From contig CAMAMD010000062.1 of assembly GCA_945836785.1 (NCBI GenBank), positions 1-7,835 of the forward strand: 7,835 bases of DNA, given 5' to 3'. How positions within the stretch are numbered: position 1 is the first letter of the stretch; the number at the start of each line of letters is the position of its first letter. Both the position numbers and the translations under genes were made by a program. This document shows positions 6,684-7,835 of this stretch, one piece after another. The notes under the pieces are model-generated. The model was given only the letters and a program-made list of their open reading frames with translations, was not told the DNA's origin and did not search any database. This stretch comes from an uncultured Clostridium sp. (GTDB taxonomy: Bacteria > Bacillota_A > Clostridia > Lachnospirales > Lachnospiraceae).

Positions 6684-6710
6684 AGGAGCTTATATTTTTA
6701 TTATTCATCA
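6684..6710 (-). repeat. Outer diverged inverted-repeat arm, right (partner 6393-6419)
   Basis: This is the imperfect partner of the left outer arm, with an exact 12-base outer end (TATTATTCATCA). It lies 15 bases outside the right end of the perfect repeat, so the outer and inner palindromes share almost the same centre, offset by only 2 bases. Confidence 0.6.
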
Positions 6711-6759
6711 ACATAATAGAGTAAAGTTTTTGTCAGTTGAATAATCAACATACAACTTC

Positions 6760-6788
6760 TTGTAAAACAGTTTTTTTTATGATATACT
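6760..6788 (+). promoter_or_regulatory. Probable promoter of tRNA-Ser and possibly the acyltransferase
   Basis: TTGTAA (6760-6765, 4 of 6 matches) and TATACT (6783-6788, 5 of 6 matches) are separated by 17 bases, including a run of eight T. Initiation near 6795 would give a 72-base leader before the mature tRNA. A TATATT at 6854-6859 is closer to the tRNA but lacks a -35. Confidence 0.5.
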
Positions 6789-6866
6789 ATGCAAGTCGGT
6801 TTTAAGCATGACAAAATCGGAAGAAGCCAAACTCTCAGCTTTTTTGGTTTCGTTATATTAACACAT

Positions 6867-6954
6867 GGAGACGTATCGAAGTGGTCATAACGGGGCTGAC
6901 TCGAAATCAGTTAGCCGGGCAACCGGCACGCGGGTTCGAATCCCGCCGTCTCCG
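6867..6954 (+). tRNA. tRNA-Ser (anticodon CGA)
   Basis: The 88-base class II tRNA folds completely. The acceptor stem pairs GGAGACG (6867-6873) with CGTCTCC (6947-6953), with discriminator G6954. The anticodon stem is 6895-6899/6907-6911 around loop CTCGAAA, giving anticodon CGA at 6902-6904, which reads UCG. A long variable arm GCCGG-GCAA-CCGGC spans 6914-6927, and the T-arm GCGGG-TTCGAAT-CCCGC spans 6930-6946. The long variable arm and the G discriminator are serine identity elements. The 3' CCA is not encoded, because CTT follows the discriminator, so it must be added after processing. No terminator follows; a protein gene starts 22 bases downstream on the same strand. Confidence 0.97.
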
Positions 6955-6976
6955 CTTTCATTTTTGGCATATCCAT

Positions 6977-7835
6977 ATGAATACAAAGAATTTTAACACA
7001 AATCGAATATCCTGGATTGACATTTTACGGGGCATAGGCATTATCCTTATGGTTTATGGGCATATCTGTTATTCCCAGTATTCCTATGACTGGATTAATT
7101 CCTTTCACATGGCCGTTTTTTTCTTTGCCGCCGGATATGTATATCACAAGCGTCCTATTATGTCTGACATCAAACGTCGGGCTTATACGCTTCTTATACC
7201 ATACTTTTCATTTGGTGTACTCACTCTGATATTTTGGTACTTTATAGAACGTCGTTTCAAATCCTCCGATGAAACATTACTGCATGCTTTTATCGGATTG
7301 TTGAAAGGGCAGTTTGAAACCATAAGTTTTAATATTCCACTTTGGTTTATCCCTTGCTTTTTCCTGACAATGATAATATATAACCTGCTCATGAACTGCT
7401 GCCGCACAAAGCATGTTTACTGTCTGATTCTGATTGCAACAGCCATCTATATCTTTATCCCGTTTCAGCCAATGTTCTGGGGCATTGATAAAATACTGCG
7501 CTATATGATTTTTGTCGCAACAGGAGAATTATGTGCCAAGCAGAATCTGGCAGAATATATATTAAAGCATAAAAAAGTGAACAGAATACTTCTTTGCTGT
7601 ATCCTGTTCGCTCTCAGTCTATATATGTCTACACATATTGCCTCATCTCGCGGTGTCTGGTTCGTGACAGCCACGATAGGATGTGCTGCCTGCTCAATGC
7701 TTGCACTGTTATTGGAGCATTGCCGTCCATTAGAATATCTCGGTCAGGCTTCCATGCTGATTCTATGCATCCACGGTGCCGTCTATCGGTCTCTGGTTCA
7801 GATAACCATCATCATAAGCGGGGCAGAAATGGAAT
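6977..7835 (+). CDS. Membrane acyltransferase, acyltransferase 3 family (partial, runs off right edge)
   Basis: The frame is open for 286 codons from ATG 6977 to the window end, with no stop reached. It begins with RISWIDILRGIGIILMVYGH (10-29), the conserved start of acyltransferase 3 (OafA/WecH-like) proteins with His29 at the end of TM1. Next come FHMAVFFFAAGYVY (43-56), PLWFIPCFFLTMIIY (121-135), further hydrophobic segments near 148-163, 172-184, 204-219 and 228-246, and LGQASMLILCIHG (255-267), which matches the C-terminal part of the family. These membrane enzymes move acetyl or other acyl groups onto sugars, glycolipids or peptides at the cell surface. The acceptor is unknown; a rhamnose-containing cell-wall glycan is conceivable given the nearby rfb genes, but this is speculation. 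The start fits the family N terminus, yet no ribosome binding site is visible and tRNA-Ser ends only 22 bases upstream. Little of the family's usual length can be missing. Confidence 0.85.
   Translation, partial: MNTKNFNTNRISWIDILRGIGIILMVYGHICYSQYSYDWINSFHMAVFFFAAGYVYHKRPIMSDIKRRAYTLLIPYFSFGVLTLIFWYFIERRFKSSDETLLHAFIGLLKGQFETISFNIPLWFIPCFFLTMIIYNLLMNCCRTKHVYCLILIATAIYIFIPFQPMFWGIDKILRYMIFVATGELCAKQNLAEYILKHKKVNRILLCCILFALSLYMSTHIASSRGVWFVTATIGCAACSMLALLLEHCRPLEYLGQASMLILCIHGAVYRSLVQITIIISGAEME

Noticed and set aside
6820..6850. Terminator-like CCAAA...TTTGG with a T-run in the tRNA leader.
   Set aside because: The stem is only about 5 bp and AT-rich, its T-run lies before rather than after the closing arm, and it would cut off the tRNA from its promoter.
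6242..6866. CRISPR array or degraded transposase in the long gene-free region.
   Set aside because: The repeats are one inverted pair plus nested arms, not regularly spaced direct repeats, and no frame there resembles a transposase.
7183..7407. A 74-codon minus-strand frame near the right edge.
   Set aside because: It is antisense to the acyltransferase frame, which is open over its whole length and carries clear family motifs.

Overview
The window looks like chromosome of a spore-forming, low-to-mid GC member of the Clostridia, most likely a Lachnospiraceae-type gut anaerobe. The reasons are a SpmA-type spore maturation protein, strong AGGAGG-type ribosome binding sites, sigma-A-like promoters, and a large fused ATPase/permease ABC transporter of a kind common in that group. 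This placement is inference from gene content; no sequence search was possible.

Left part (1-2699, minus strand): a dTDP-L-rhamnose precursor operon in the transcription order rfbB, rfbA, rfbC (rmlB, rmlA, rmlC). It starts from a promoter near 2750. The three enzymes take glucose-1-phosphate to dTDP-4-dehydro-L-rhamnose. The last enzyme, RfbD/RmlD, is not in the window, and the operon seems to run off the left edge because no terminator follows rfbC.

Middle part (2831-6241, minus strand): an 897-residue ABC transporter (N-terminal ATPase, then a MacB/FtsX-type permease with a very large Met-rich, acidic extracellular domain), followed 72 bases later by spmA. The gap between them holds a perfect 13-bp inverted repeat. 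One arm carries the spmA ribosome binding site and the loop carries a TATAAT box, an arrangement that could silence read-through transcripts while allowing expression from a dedicated promoter.

Right part (6242-7835): a 625-base gene-free region lies between the divergent ABC transporter and a tRNA gene. It holds the ABC promoter with an operator-like palindrome, then a 236-bp element with perfect 52-bp terminal inverted repeats flanked by TA (a MITE-like palindromic element). Inside the element is a hairpin shaped like a bidirectional terminator, and outside it are further diverged inverted arms. Next come a tRNA promoter and tRNA-Ser(CGA). Directly behind the tRNA, 22 bases away and with no terminator or ribosome binding site, begins a membrane acyltransferase (acyltransferase 3 family) that is cut by the right edge. 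Such enzymes often O-acylate cell-surface glycans, so a link with the rhamnose genes is possible but not shown.

The most interesting points are the nested palindromic element, the hairpin/promoter overlap at spmA, the Met-rich ectodomain of the transporter, and the tRNA-acyltransferase junction.
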